Of a DNA stretch of 64,000 nt, positions 31,419-41,172 are shown piece after piece. The position numbers and the translations under genes were made by a program. Under the pieces are notes generated by a model. That model saw only the letters and a program-made list of their open reading frames with translations. It ran no database searches and was not told the origin of the DNA. The DNA lies in contig NZ_JASNWE010000003.1 of the NCBI RefSeq assembly GCF_030283145.1, positions 806,001-870,000 on the forward strand, in the 5' to 3' direction. Within the stretch, counting starts at the first letter, position 1, and the number at the start of each line of letters is the position of its first letter. Source of the stretch: Actinomadura xylanilytica (GTDB lineage Bacteria; Actinomycetota; Actinomycetes; Streptosporangiales; Streptosporangiaceae).

Positions 31419-34400
31419 TCAGAGGTAGAGGCCCGGGGAGCCGTCGCCGGTCGCCTGCGGCGGCTCGGGCAGGTCCTCGGGACGCAGCATCCGCACCTCG
31501 GCCGCCCCGACCGCCTCAGGACGCTCGTCGTGCTCGGCGGTGATCCGCTCGGCCTGCCGGGAGACCGCGGCATCGAGCAGGTTGCGGATCAGCCGGGCGT
31601 TGCCGAACGAGGCGCCGCGCGGGTGGGCGTCCATCAGGCCGCGCACCGCGCCGAGCACCCCGTCCGCGAGGGTGAAGCCGGCCTCCGCCGCCATGTGCTC
31701 GAAAATCGTGACCAGCTCGTCGGCGCTGTAGTCGGGGAACCGGAGCACCTTGGCGAAGCGCGAGTCGAGCCCGGGGTTGAACTCCAGGAACCGCTCCATC
31801 GGGGCGTCGTACCCGGCGACGATGACGACCAGGTCGGTGCGGTGCTCCTCCATCAGCTTGAGCAGCTCGGAGACCGCCTCGTGGCCGAAGTCGCGCTGGT
31901 CGCCGCCGGCCGCCGACAGCGCGTACGCCTCGTCCACGAACAGCACCCCGCCGAGCGCGCGGTCGACCGCGGCGCGGACCTTGGGCCCGGTCTGCCCGAT
32001 GAACTCGGCGACCAGGTCGGCGCGGGTGACCTCGACCAGGTGGCCCGACGACAGCAGCCCGAGCTTGGCGTACACCGCGGCGATCAGCCGGGCGATCGTG
32101 GTCTTGGCGGTGCCGGGATTTCCCATGAACACCATGTGCCGGGTCGGGAGGGCCAGCGGGACCCCGGCGTCGCGGCGCATCTGCTCGGCGCGCGCCTCGG
32201 CGACCAGCGCCGCGACCTCCCGCTTGATCGCCTCCAGTCCGATCAGCCGGGCGACCTCGGCCAGCGGGTCGCCCGAGACCCCGTCGCGGCCGGGCGCGAG
32301 CGCGTCGGGCACGTCCTCCAGGAGGATCTCGTCGAGCGACTCGGTCTCGTCGACCACGCCGTCGGCGAGCACCCGGCGGCCCTGCCCGGCCACCGCCCGG
32401 TCGAGCAGGTTGATCATGATGCGGGCGTTGCCGAAGCCGCGCTCGCGCGGCACGGCCTGGGCCAGCCCGCGGACCTTCTCCAGCACCCCGCCGGCGAGCG
32501 CGAACCCGGCGTCGGCCGCCTTCGCCGCGAACACCTGCACCAGCTCGTCCTCGGTGAGGTCGGGGAACCGGACGGTCCGCGGGAACAGCGCGGCGAGGTC
32601 GGTGTGCGACTTCAGCAGCCCGTTCAGCTCGCCCTCGGGACCGGTCAGCACCACGACCAGGTCGTCGGAGTGCGCCTGGACGGCGGTGAGCAGCACGTCC
32701 ACCATCTCCCGGCCGCGGGTGGCGTCCGGCGAGGCGAAGGCGTGCGCGTCCCGGACGACCAGGACCCCGCCGAGCGCCCGTTCCACCGCGCGCCGGACCT
32801 TCAGCGCGCTCTCGGTGGTGTACTCGCCCAGCAGGTCGGACCGGTCGACCTCGATCAGGTGGCCGGAGGTCAGCACGCCGAGGTCGGCATAGATGCGGCC
32901 GAGGATCCGGGCGATCTTGCTCTTACCGGTGCCCGGGTTGCCGGTGAACACCAGGTGCCGGGGGCGGGCCGCGACCGCCATGCCCGCCTCGCGGCGGAGC
33001 TGCACCGCGCGGGCCTCGGCGATCAGCGCGTCGATCTCGCGCTTCACCGGCTCGATGCCGGCGCAGGCGGCCAGCTCGGCGCGCGGGTCGGTCTCGGCGG
33101 ACCGGCCGGAGATGAGCCGCTGCGGCAGGTCGGCCGCGGTGATCTCCGGGGCCGACGGCTCGTCGCCGGCCTGCGCCGGCTCCTGCGCGGCGGCGCGGCG
33201 GCTCGCCGCCGTGCGGGCGTGCGCGGCGGCGACGCTCTGCGCGGCCAGGTGCTCGACGAGGCGGGCGCCGCGCAGGTTGTGCAGCGGCGGGGTGCGCGAC
33301 AGCAGCACCCCGGCGGTGCGGGCCGCCTCGGCGGAGACGGCGGCGCCGTTGCGGACGGCGGCGCGGGCGAACAGCTCGGCGAAGTCGTCCTCGCCGAAGT
33401 CGCGGGTCCGGGTCACCTCGAACGCCCGCACCAGCGCGGGGTTGGCGTCGAACAGCCGCCGGTCGCCGCCGGGGCGGCACAGCGCGACGACGTCCAGGCC
33501 GGGCGAGCGCGCCATGATCCGGCGCAGCTCCTCGACGGTGGCGGGGCCGCAGCGCTCGTAGGCGACCAGCTTCTCCAGGTCGTCGATGACGAGCAGGAGC
33601 CGCGCCTCCTGGCAGTCGCGGACGCGGGCCTGGAGCCACAGGACGGCGTCGCTCACGCCGAGGGAGGCGAACACCTGGTCGGAGATCCACGCGGCCTCGC
33701 GGACCGTCCCGTGGTCGGCGAGCCGGCGTTCCAGGATCTCGGCGGCGGTGCCCTTCCCGGTGCCCTCGGGACCCGCGATGAGCAGCCGCACGGGCCGTTC
33801 GCCGGCGACCCGGGCGGCGAGGGCCTCGCTGAGGGCGCGGACCAGCTCGGGCTGCCCGATCAGGGCCTTGCCGACGGTCTCGTCCCGGTCCCGCGGGCCG
33901 CCCGGCACGGCGGCCGACCCGGCGGGACGGCCGGGGCCGGGCAGCGCGCCGGCCAGCGGGTTGAGGACGCGGCGGGCCGTGAACAGCCTGCGCAGGTCCA
34001 TCTGGAAGGCGCGGACGGGGACGCGGCAGCGCGGGCTGGTGGCGGCGTCGGGCAGCCCCTGGACGGCCCCGGTGAGGCGGACGGCCATGTCAAGCCAGGC
34101 CCGGCACGCGTCGGCCTCGCCCGCGACCAGCCCCCGCGCCAGCCATGCCCGCAAGTCCTGCTGCCACGTCTCGACGACGAAGTCGTCGCGGAGGGCGCGC
34201 AGGCGCTCGCCCAGTTCCTCGTAGCGGCCGGTCCCGAGCGTGACGGCCATCTCGGCGGGGACGACGGGGAGCTCGGCCGCCAGCAGGAGCCGCGCGAGCG
34301 CCGCATCGGGGTCCTCGCCGTCGGCGACGGTGTCCGCGATGCGCTCGTGGGCCGCGTCGAGCCCGTCGCAGGCCCAGCCGAGGTACCCGACCGGACCGGC

Positions 34401-35036
34401 GAACTCGGGCAGGATCGCGAGCACCTCGTCCGGCAGGTCGGCCAGCCAGGCGTCCTCGAACCCGTCCTGCGGGACGGTCATGTCCAGCTCGCGCAGCACC
34501 GGGTCGTCCGCGCGCCGATCGAACAACTCGATCAGCGCACGCCGCCGACCCTCCAGCGGGACGAGCCCGTCGAAGACGTCCAGACCCGCGCGCGCCAACT
34601 CGAGCATGACCGCACGCCGCTCACGATCGTTGCCCGCCGGTTCAGGCAGCCACAGGCCCGGCGGACGCCACCGCCCACCCTGCGTGAACCACGCAGCCGG
34701 GTCACGCACCGCCGACTCGGGCGTCGCCAGAAAATCCGACAGCAGCTCATAGTCGACATCACCCCGAGAACCACCCCGCACCGCCGACGCCCCCAGCAAA
34801 AACGTCAGCAGCGACCACTGCTCGGCGCCCGCCGAACTCGTCCCCGCACCATAGAAATCGCTGAGCTGCCGCGTGAGAACCACCGCACGCCGATCACGGT
34901 TGTACTCCACCGCACGCTCGCGCAACTCCTCGTACAAACCGTCAGGAACCCGCCACGGACCGAACCCGTACACGTCCAGCACCGGCTCGTCGGTCAACAG
35001 CAGTTCGAGGTGTTCCGGCAAACGGGGGGAGCTCAC
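31419..35036 (-). CDS. Triple AAA+ ATPase (CbbX/EccA-like tandem)
   Basis: A 1205-residue soluble protein. Residues 1-370 are helical and unassigned. Three P-loop modules follow. The first (~residue 420) has AGPEGTGKG and the Walker B LLLVIDDLEKLV. The second (~699) has TGNPGTGKS but a Walker B VVRDAHAF, in which the catalytic glutamate is replaced. The third (~972) has MGNPGTAKT with a complete FVDEAYALS. Modules two and three match CbbX/SpoVK/EccA-type AAA+ domains. The arrangement suggests one active motor plus structural or regulatory modules. The GTG at 35036 is preceded by AAGGA; upstream residues in frame look non-coding. No ESX genes are nearby. Confidence 0.85.
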   Translation of the reverse strand: MSSPRLPEHLELLLTDEPVLDVYGFGPWRVPDGLYEELRERAVEYNRDRRAVVLTRQLSDFYGAGTSSAGAEQWSLLTFLLGASAVRGGSRGDVDYELLSDFLATPESAVRDPAAWFTQGGRWRPPGLWLPEPAGNDRERRAVMLELARAGLDVFDGLVPLEGRRRALIELFDRRADDPVLRELDMTVPQDGFEDAWLADLPDEVLAILPEFAGPVGYLGWACDGLDAAHERIADTVADGEDPDAALARLLLAAELPVVPAEMAVTLGTGRYEELGERLRALRDDFVVETWQQDLRAWLARGLVAGEADACRAWLDMAVRLTGAVQGLPDAATSPRCRVPVRAFQMDLRRLFTARRVLNPLAGALPGPGRPAGSAAVPGGPRDRDETVGKALIGQPELVRALSEALAARVAGERPVRLLIAGPEGTGKGTAAEILERRLADHGTVREAAWISDQVFASLGVSDAVLWLQARVRDCQEARLLLVIDDLEKLVAYERCGPATVEELRRIMARSPGLDVVALCRPGGDRRLFDANPALVRAFEVTRTRDFGEDDFAELFARAAVRNGAAVSAEAARTAGVLLSRTPPLHNLRGARLVEHLAAQSVAAAHARTAASRRAAAQEPAQAGDEPSAPEITAADLPQRLISGRSAETDPRAELAACAGIEPVKREIDALIAEARAVQLRREAGMAVAARPRHLVFTGNPGTGKSKIARILGRIYADLGVLTSGHLIEVDRSDLLGEYTTESALKVRRAVERALGGVLVVRDAHAFASPDATRGREMVDVLLTAVQAHSDDLVVVLTGPEGELNGLLKSHTDLAALFPRTVRFPDLTEDELVQVFAAKAADAGFALAGGVLEKVRGLAQAVPRERGFGNARIMINLLDRAVAGQGRRVLADGVVDETESLDEILLEDVPDALAPGRDGVSGDPLAEVARLIGLEAIKREVAALVAEARAEQMRRDAGVPLALPTRHMVFMGNPGTAKTTIARLIAAVYAKLGLLSSGHLVEVTRADLVAEFIGQTGPKVRAAVDRALGGVLFVDEAYALSAAGGDQRDFGHEAVSELLKLMEEHRTDLVVIVAGYDAPMERFLEFNPGLDSRFAKVLRFPDYSADELVTIFEHMAAEAGFTLADGVLGAVRGLMDAHPRGASFGNARLIRNLLDAAVSRQAERITAEHDERPEAVGAAEVRMLRPEDLPEPPQATGDGSPGLYL

Positions 35037-35124
35037 CTGATGCGTCCTTCTCCTACTTTTGACGTCACGTCTGGCAAGCACCCTACGACCCGCCGCGATC
35101 ACGCACACCCTCTCGCTGACAAGT

Positions 35125-35153
35125 CACCCCCGGGCCGGTCAGGCCCGGGGGTG
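35125..35153. terminator. Terminator after SGNH hydrolase gene
   Basis: A 12-bp perfect stem CACCCCCGGGCC / GGCCCGGGGGTG with loop GGTCA lies 57 bp after the stop codon of the minus-strand gene at 35210. Confidence 0.8.
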
Positions 35154-35209
35154 GACGCGCACCAGGCGCGTTCGGCGCGCCGGAGCGGGGCAGGTGAGGG
35201 CGGGACGCG

Positions 35210-35983
35210 TCAGAGCGGGAGCGGCGTCGGGCGCTTGGGCTCACGGCCGTCCCCGGAGGAGCGCCCGGTCGCGCGGCGGCCGATCCAGGGCAGCAGGTAC
35301 GTCCTGGCCCAGTGCACATCCGCGCGGCGCATCGTCAGCCAGTCGGCGGGCTCCAGCGGCGGCCACGGCTCGTGCCAGCTCCCGGTCACCGGCAGGCCGA
35401 GCGTCTCGGCGACCCGCAGCTCCATCCGCCGGTGCCCCTCGGGCGACAAGTGCAGGCGGTCCTCCGACCACGCGCGCGGGTCGTTGAAGGCGGTCGCCGG
35501 CCACAGGTCGACCACGGTGCAGCCGCGCCGGTCGGCGATCGCGCGCAGGTGCATGTTGTAGGTGGCGGCCTTGCCGCGGATCCGGGCGGCGGTGCGCAGC
35601 CCGCGGGTGTCGAACCCGGTGAAGATCACCACACGGGCGCCGGTGTCGCGCAGCCGCCGCACCGCGTCGTCGAAGACCACCGCGAGCGCGTCAGGGTCGG
35701 CGCCCGGACGGATCATGTCGTTGCCGCCCGCGCAGAACGTCACCAGGTCGGGTTCCAGCTCGACCGCCCTCGGCACCTGCTCCGCCACGACCTGCCGCAC
35801 CAGCTTGCCGCGCACCGCGAGGTTGGCGTACCGCAGTCCGGGGCGCCGCTCGGCGAGGCGCTCGGCGAGCCGGTCCGCCCAGCCCCGGAAGCGGTCCGCC
35901 TCCCCGGGGTGCGGATCGTTCATCCCCTCGGTGAAGCTGTCGCCGATCGCTACGTAGGTACCGATCTGCTCCAATTCGTCCAT
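35210..35983 (-). CDS. SGNH/GDSL hydrolase
   Basis: A 257-residue esterase-like enzyme with the four SGNH blocks: IGDSFTEGM (nucleophile Ser), a Gly in block II (LAVRGKL), GGNDMIRPG (Asn) and DRLHLSPEGH (Asp/His). No signal peptide is visible, so it acts in the cytoplasm on an unknown ester or acyl group. It resembles the SGNH protein at 49975, so the window carries two family members. The ATG at 35983 is used. Confidence 0.9.
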   Translation of the reverse strand: MDELEQIGTYVAIGDSFTEGMNDPHPGEADRFRGWADRLAERLAERRPGLRYANLAVRGKLVRQVVAEQVPRAVELEPDLVTFCAGGNDMIRPGADPDALAVVFDDAVRRLRDTGARVVIFTGFDTRGLRTAARIRGKAATYNMHLRAIADRRGCTVVDLWPATAFNDPRAWSEDRLHLSPEGHRRMELRVAETLGLPVTGSWHEPWPPLEPADWLTMRRADVHWARTYLLPWIGRRATGRSSGDGREPKRPTPLPL

Positions 35984-36138
35984 CGCAATCCCTCGAGACT
36001 GGTTCCTGTCCGGCCACGTCGCTTAATCATGCATTCTGCACACATGCTTGCGCGACCGTGGCCCCGCCCCCTTCTCCGGCCCCGGGTGGGGTGACGGAAC
36101 GGGACGAGGCGGTGGTGCGCGTACGGGGACGGGCCCGG

Positions 36139-36807
36139 TCAGGTCCAGCTCGGCGAGGCGGTGCCGGGCGTCGCGGGCGGGGCGGACTGCGCCGGCCCGG
36201 CCGCACCGGCCGCGTGGATCGTCATCGCGTGCTTGACCAGGTTGATCAGCACCTGCTTGGTCGATTCGCGGCTGCGCGCGTCGCACTGCATGATCGGCAC
36301 GTGCGGGCTGATCGAGAGCGCCTCGCGGATGTCGTCCACGGCATACTGGAACTCGCCGTGGAACCCGTTGACGCCCACGACGAACGGGAGGCCGAGCTCC
36401 TCGAAGTAGTCGACGGCGGCGAAGCAGTCGGCCAGCCGCCGGGTGTCGACCAGCACCACCGCGCCGATCGCGCCGCGCACCAGGTCGTCCCACATGAACC
36501 AGAACCGGTGCTGGCCCGGCGTGCCGAACAGGTAGAGGATCAGCTGGCTGTCGAGCGACACCCGGCCGAAGTCCATCGCGACCGTGGTGGTGGTCTTGTC
36601 CGGCACCGCCGACAGGTCGTCCACCTCGGCGCTGGCGGCCGTCATCACCGCCTCGGTGGTGAGCGGCATGATCTCCGACACCGAACCCACGAAGGTCGTC
36701 TTGCCGACGCCGAAACCGCCGCCGACGACGATCTTGACCGAGGTCAGCTCGGCGTTCCCGCCGGGCGGCCCCGCGACGGGAACTTGATCAGAGCTTCCGA
36801 AGGCCAC
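36139..36807 (-). CDS. Conservon small GTPase (CvnD-type)
   Basis: A 222-residue Ras-like GTPase of the prokaryotic Mgl/Cvn group. The P-loop GGGFGVGKTT, the switch-II element LFGTPGQ and the following GAIGAVVLVDTR strand are present. The C-terminal ~25 residues are alanine/proline-rich. As the last gene of the conservon it is expected to cycle between nucleotide states under control of the kinase-like CvnA and the roadblock CvnB at the membrane. The GTG at 36807 overlaps the DUF742 gene by 20 bp. Confidence 0.93.
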   Translation of the reverse strand: MAFGSSDQVPVAGPPGGNAELTSVKIVVGGGFGVGKTTFVGSVSEIMPLTTEAVMTAASAEVDDLSAVPDKTTTTVAMDFGRVSLDSQLILYLFGTPGQHRFWFMWDDLVRGAIGAVVLVDTRRLADCFAAVDYFEELGLPFVVGVNGFHGEFQYAVDDIREALSISPHVPIMQCDARSRESTKQVLINLVKHAMTIHAAGAAGPAQSAPPATPGTASPSWT

Positions 36808-37222
36808 TGAGAACCCTTTCTAGCAGTCGAAGATCCGGCTGCGAACCGGTGGGAGCCGACTGGTGCAGCCGCAGCAGTCCCTCGAGGGCCATGTCCGCGA
36901 CGAGCACCCGGGCGACGCCGAGCGGAAGGCGCAGCAGGGCGGAAACCTCCGCCACCGAGCGGGCCGACCGGCACAGGTCCATGATCGCCCGGTACTCGGG
37001 CGTCAGCATGGCCACGTCGCGCGGTGGAAACGGCGCCGCGGTGACCAGGGCCTCGATCGCCAGGTCATAGCGCGGCTTGGTCCGTCCCCCGGTGACGGCG
37101 TACGGGCGCACCAGGGAGCTGGATTCGGAGTCCTCCTGCGCCGGCTGCCGTCCCCGCCCCGGGTCCCCCGGCCATCGTCGCTGGTCACCCGGACCGGCCC
37201 CGAAAGGACTGCCTCGATCCAT
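36788..37222 (-). CDS. Conservon DUF742 protein (CvnC-type)
   Basis: A 144-residue protein with the DUF742 core: SSLVRPYAVTGGRTKPRYDL, then LTPEYRAIMDLCRSARSVAE and a winged-helix-like C-terminus (PLGVARVLVADMALEGLLRL). Its N-terminus is disordered. In conservons it is a membrane-associated adaptor between sensor and GTPase. It overlaps the GTPase gene and follows the roadblock gene by 30 bp, consistent with one transcript. Confidence 0.92.
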   Translation of the reverse strand: MDRGSPFGAGPGDQRRWPGDPGRGRQPAQEDSESSSLVRPYAVTGGRTKPRYDLAIEALVTAAPFPPRDVAMLTPEYRAIMDLCRSARSVAEVSALLRLPLGVARVLVADMALEGLLRLHQSAPTGSQPDLRLLERVLSGLRKL

Positions 37223-37252
37223 CTCGCCGACCTCCGTCAGAGTCAGTCAAGG

Positions 37253-37702
37253 TCAATACCGGGCGGGCCCCGCGCCCATCTCCGGAATGTGCGGCCCGCC
37301 GCCGTACGGGGGCTGCTCGCCGCCGCGCAGCGCCGGCGTCAGCACGCGCCCCACCCGTTCCACCAGCAGGGTCATCTCATACGCCACCAGCCCGAGGTCG
37401 CAGTCCGGCGCGGCCAGCACGGCGAACACCGAGCCGTTGGTGATGGCCATCACAAACAGCAGCCCGCGGTCCATCTCCACCACGGTCTGGTTGACCCCGC
37501 CGGCGTCGAAGATCTTCGCGGCGCCCTGGGTGAGGCTCATCAGCCCGGAGGCGATGGCCGACAGCTGGTCGGCGCGCTCCGGCGGGAAACCCGACGAGTA
37601 CGCCATCGGCAACCCGTCGGAGGAGACCACGACGGCGTGCGCGACCTTCGGAACCCGGTCCGCGAAGTTCGTCACCAGCCAGTTGAGATCCTGCCCGCTC
37701 AC
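37253..37702 (-). CDS. Conservon roadblock/LC7 protein (CvnB-type)
   Basis: A 149-residue roadblock/LC7 protein (DLNWLVTNFADRVPKVAHAV, then VVSSDGLPMAYSSGFP). This is the classical companion and likely GTPase-activating or scaffolding partner of the Cvn GTPase. The last ~20 residues are glycine/proline-rich. The GTG overlaps the sensor-kinase stop codon by four bases, giving translational coupling. Confidence 0.93.
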   Translation of the reverse strand: MSGQDLNWLVTNFADRVPKVAHAVVVSSDGLPMAYSSGFPPERADQLSAIASGLMSLTQGAAKIFDAGGVNQTVVEMDRGLLFVMAITNGSVFAVLAAPDCDLGLVAYEMTLLVERVGRVLTPALRGGEQPPYGGGPHIPEMGAGPARY

Positions 37703-40700
37703 CGGTTGCCTCCACTCTCTCCGTCGTCGTGCGACGGCGCCTCACCTTGCATGCCTCCGCCGCGAGTTTCGGTGCGGCCCCGATGGACACCGCGTTGCAG
37801 GCTCGCGAAGCGGTTGCGTACGACGTCGGCGGACGGGCCCTGCGCGGCCTCGGGCGGCGCGGGCCGCTCCTGCCTCGCCTGGCCGCCCTGCGGCGGCTGC
37901 TGTGGTCGCTGCTCGGCCTGCTCGGGCGGCCGGGCCACCGCGCCGGGGACCCGGTTCTTGCCGGGCACCCGCTTGGGCAGCCCGACGGCCGTGCGCTTGC
38001 CCGCCGCCGGTTCCCGGGTCGCCGCCTCGGCGGCCTCGGCCGCGCGGAATCCTGCGTCGGCCGGGGACTCCCAGCCCTTCACCGGGTCCTGGGGGAGCGA
38101 CTCCCCAGTCCGTTGCGTGAACCACTCCGATTGCATCGCGTCGAAGATGGGCGAACGTTCCGGCACCCGGCGCGGCTCGCCCGGCCGCTGCGGATTCTGC
38201 GCGGGCGGCTGGGGCGGCGGCGCGGACGGGCGCTGCGCGGGCTGCTGCTGCATGGGCTGCTGCCGCGCGGGCGGCCGGGGTGCCTGGCGCTCGCCCGGAC
38301 GGCCGGACGGCGCGGGCGGGCCCTCGACCTGGTTGAGCGGGCCGGTCTCCCACATGGTGGGCCGGGGCCGGTTGGCCTCCGGCACCGCGGGCTGCCCCTC
38401 CGGGACGACCGGCTGCGTGCCCGTCTGCCGCGCGGCGGGGTCGAAGAAGCCGTTCGGTCCGTCGCCCGGCTGCCCGCCATTGGACGGCCGGGCGGGCAAC
38501 TGCGCCCCGGGCTGCCGGACGGGCAGCCCCTCAAGGCGTCCGGGCCGGAGGTCGTGCTCGCGCGGATCCTGGTAAGGCGGCTCCTGGTCGCGCGGATCCT
38601 GATTGCGCGGCTCCTGGATACGCGGGTCATGGTCGCGTGCGTCCTGACCGCGCATGTCCTGATAGCGCGGAGCCTGGTCGGGGGTCCGGTGCTCGCCGGG
38701 CGGCGGGACGGGCGGCAGGGGTCCGGTGCCGCCGATGACCGGCAGCGGCGCGGTGCCGCCGAGCGACGGCAGGGGCCCGGTGCCCCTCCGGCCGGACCGG
38801 GTGCCGGAGTCGCCCGGCCTGGACCTGTCGTCGTCGCCGAACGCGCGGTGCGAGCCGGTGTCGCCGACGGCGGGCAGCGGCCCGGTGCCGCGGATCGGGC
38901 GCTGCGGGCCCGTCCCGCCGATGACCGGCTGGCCGCCCGTCCCGCCGAAGGCGGGCTGCGGGCCGGTGCCGCCGAAGATCGGATGCGCGCCGGTGCCGGA
39001 CTCGTCCTGCGGGGCGGGCTCGTGGAAGGCGCCGCCCGCGCCGAGGGCGGGCGGGTCGGCCACGGCGGTCGGCGCGGTGAGCGAGGCGAGCTGGGCGGGA
39101 CGGCCGACGACCGCCGCGCCCTCGCGTCCGGCCAGCCCCCGGCCCCCGACCCCGCTGCCCTCGGCCGCGCTCGCCACCGCGTCGGGGAGCACCACGAACG
39201 CGGTGAGCCCGCCGCCCTGGGCGGCGCGCAGCTCGACCCGGACGCCGTGCCGGACGGCCAGGCGGCCGACCACGAACAGGCCCATCCGGCGGGCCGCGGA
39301 GAAGTCGATGACCGGCGGGTTGGCCAGCCGCCAGTTGGCCTGCTCCAGCTCGTCCGGCGACATGCCGACGCCGTTGTCGGTGATCTGGAGCATCGCCCCG
39401 CCGCCGCTGAGCAGCTGGCCGGAGACGGTGACCTTGGTGTGCTCGGCGGAGAAGACCGTGGCGTTCTCGACCAGCTCGGCCAGCAGGTGCACCAGGTCGT
39501 TGACCATGGGGCCGGCGACGGTCATGTCGCCCTGCACGCGCAGCGCGACCCGCTCGTACTGCTCGACCTCCGACAGCGAGGCGCGGACCACGTCGATCAG
39601 CGGGACCGGGCGGTTCCACCGGCGCACCTGGTCCTGGCCGCCGAGGACCAGCAGGTTCTCGCAGTTGCGGCGCATGCGGGTGGCCAGGTGGTCCAGCCGG
39701 AACAGGTTGGCGAGCTGCTCGTCGTCGCGCTCGCTCTGCTCCAGCTCCTCGATCAGCTTGAGCTGGCGCTCGATCAGGGACTGGCTGCGCCGCGACAGGT
39801 TGACGAACATCGCGTTGATGTTGCCGCGCAGCACCGCCTCGTCGGCGGCCAGCCGGACCGCCTCGCGGTGCACCTCGTCGAAGGCGCGGGCGACCTGGCC
39901 GATCTCGTCGGTGGAGTCGATCTCGATCGGTTCCACCTCGATGCCGCCGGCGGCGGCCTCGGGGTCGCGCAGCCGGTCGACCAGGCCGGGCAGCCGGGTG
40001 CCGGCGATCTCCAGCGCGCCCGCCTGGAGCCGGCGCAGCGGCCGGACCAGCGAGCGGGCCACGACCACCGTGGCCAGACCGGCCAGCAGCAGGCCGACCA
40101 GCAGCACGCCCGCGTCGGTGAAGGCGCCGCGCCAGGCGTCGTCCTTCAGCCGGCTGCTGTCGGCGACGATGCTGCCGACGAGCTGCTGCTCGACGCCGCG
40201 CATCTGCTCGACCCGGGTGGTGGCGACCTTGTCCCAGGTCACGTGCGTTCTGGCGCGGAGCGGGGCGACCGAGAGCCGTTTGCTGGCGCCCGATCTGACC
40301 AGCACCTGCTGGTAGAGGGACTCGACCTGGCCGATCTCGGGGCCGGTGACGGTGTCCTCGTACGCCTGCCGCTGTGCGGTGGTGGCGGTCGCGCGGAACA
40401 GCGCGATCTGGCTGTCCTGCTGCGAGCGCAGCGTCTGGAGCGTCTCCCGGTCGGTCGGGCTGACGAACCGGCCGGCGATCAGGGTGAGCCCGATGCGGGC
40501 GCGCTCTTGGGAGGCGAAGTCCTTGGCGCGCGCGAGCGCCGCGAACGCACGGGTGCTCTCGGCGAGGTCCGGGTTCGGGCTGCCCTGGGCGATCAGGTCG
40601 TCGAAGTCGAGCAGGGTCGCGGTGAGCTGGCTGTAGATGTCCAGCGTCGAGGTCGCCGAGGCGCTGGCCTGCCCGGCAATGGCCCGGACGCCCGCGAGGG

Positions 40701-41172
40701 TGTCGAGCCGGTACCGGATGTCGCGGACCTTCGCGATCACCTGCGGGGCGTAGTCGCCGTCGATGCCGCCGGTCAGCTCGCGGACCGAGCGCACGGCGCG
40801 GTCGGTGGCCGCCTGCTGGTCACGCAGCGTGCTCACCCGGCCCGCCTTGCCGAGTGAGAGGTACTGGACGGTCGTGTCCCGCTCGTCCTCCAGTTCCTGG
40901 GCGAGTCCGGCGACCCGGTCACCGAGCGTAGCCAACCGCTCGATTCGCGTGTACACCGCGGCCTCCGCCATCGCGTCCCGCAGCCGCAGTCCGGCCAGGA
41001 TCCCGGCGACCACGGCGGGGATCATGATGAGCGCGACGAGGCGGGTGGTGACCCGCCTGTTGGCGAGCCGGAGCCTGCCACCGGACCGGCGCCCGCCCTG
41101 CTCAGCGCCACCCTTCCGGAGGGACTCAGCTTCTGGACCTGGGGCACGGTCCGGCTCCGTTGCTGGTCGCAC
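37699..41172 (-). CDS. Conservon nitrate/nitrite-sensor histidine kinase-like protein (CvnA-type)
   Basis: A 1157-residue membrane protein. A first helix at ~43-62 (LVALIMIPAVVAGILAGL) is followed by an extracytoplasmic nitrate/nitrite-sensing (NIT) domain to ~330, a second helix at ~345-370, a HAMP linker and a dimerisation region with FRLDHLATRMRRNCENLLVL. The ATPase domain follows, with the N-box ELVENATVFS and the G-box TDNGVGM, to ~690. The final ~450 residues are low-complexity, rich in Pro, Gly, Gln and Arg, with repeated GTGPQP-like and RDQEPPYQDP-like units. It heads the conservon and should sense an external signal and act on the GTPase module. Confidence 0.92.
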   Translation of the reverse strand: MRPATEPDRAPGPEAESLRKGGAEQGGRRSGGRLRLANRRVTTRLVALIMIPAVVAGILAGLRLRDAMAEAAVYTRIERLATLGDRVAGLAQELEDERDTTVQYLSLGKAGRVSTLRDQQAATDRAVRSVRELTGGIDGDYAPQVIAKVRDIRYRLDTLAGVRAIAGQASASATSTLDIYSQLTATLLDFDDLIAQGSPNPDLAESTRAFAALARAKDFASQERARIGLTLIAGRFVSPTDRETLQTLRSQQDSQIALFRATATTAQRQAYEDTVTGPEIGQVESLYQQVLVRSGASKRLSVAPLRARTHVTWDKVATTRVEQMRGVEQQLVGSIVADSSRLKDDAWRGAFTDAGVLLVGLLLAGLATVVVARSLVRPLRRLQAGALEIAGTRLPGLVDRLRDPEAAAGGIEVEPIEIDSTDEIGQVARAFDEVHREAVRLAADEAVLRGNINAMFVNLSRRSQSLIERQLKLIEELEQSERDDEQLANLFRLDHLATRMRRNCENLLVLGGQDQVRRWNRPVPLIDVVRASLSEVEQYERVALRVQGDMTVAGPMVNDLVHLLAELVENATVFSAEHTKVTVSGQLLSGGGAMLQITDNGVGMSPDELEQANWRLANPPVIDFSAARRMGLFVVGRLAVRHGVRVELRAAQGGGLTAFVVLPDAVASAAEGSGVGGRGLAGREGAAVVGRPAQLASLTAPTAVADPPALGAGGAFHEPAPQDESGTGAHPIFGGTGPQPAFGGTGGQPVIGGTGPQRPIRGTGPLPAVGDTGSHRAFGDDDRSRPGDSGTRSGRRGTGPLPSLGGTAPLPVIGGTGPLPPVPPPGEHRTPDQAPRYQDMRGQDARDHDPRIQEPRNQDPRDQEPPYQDPREHDLRPGRLEGLPVRQPGAQLPARPSNGGQPGDGPNGFFDPAARQTGTQPVVPEGQPAVPEANRPRPTMWETGPLNQVEGPPAPSGRPGERQAPRPPARQQPMQQQPAQRPSAPPPQPPAQNPQRPGEPRRVPERSPIFDAMQSEWFTQRTGESLPQDPVKGWESPADAGFRAAEAAEAATREPAAGKRTAVGLPKRVPGKNRVPGAVARPPEQAEQRPQQPPQGGQARQERPAPPEAAQGPSADVVRNRFASLQRGVHRGRTETRGGGMQGEAPSHDDGESGGNR

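Noticed and set aside
31356..35561. 1401-codon plus-strand frame across the AAA gene
   Set aside because: The product is low-complexity Arg/Gly/Asp/Glu-rich and antisense to three intact P-loop modules.
37729..40857. 1042-codon frame opposite the sensor kinase
   Set aside because: No motif; the minus strand holds clear HAMP and ATPase motifs.
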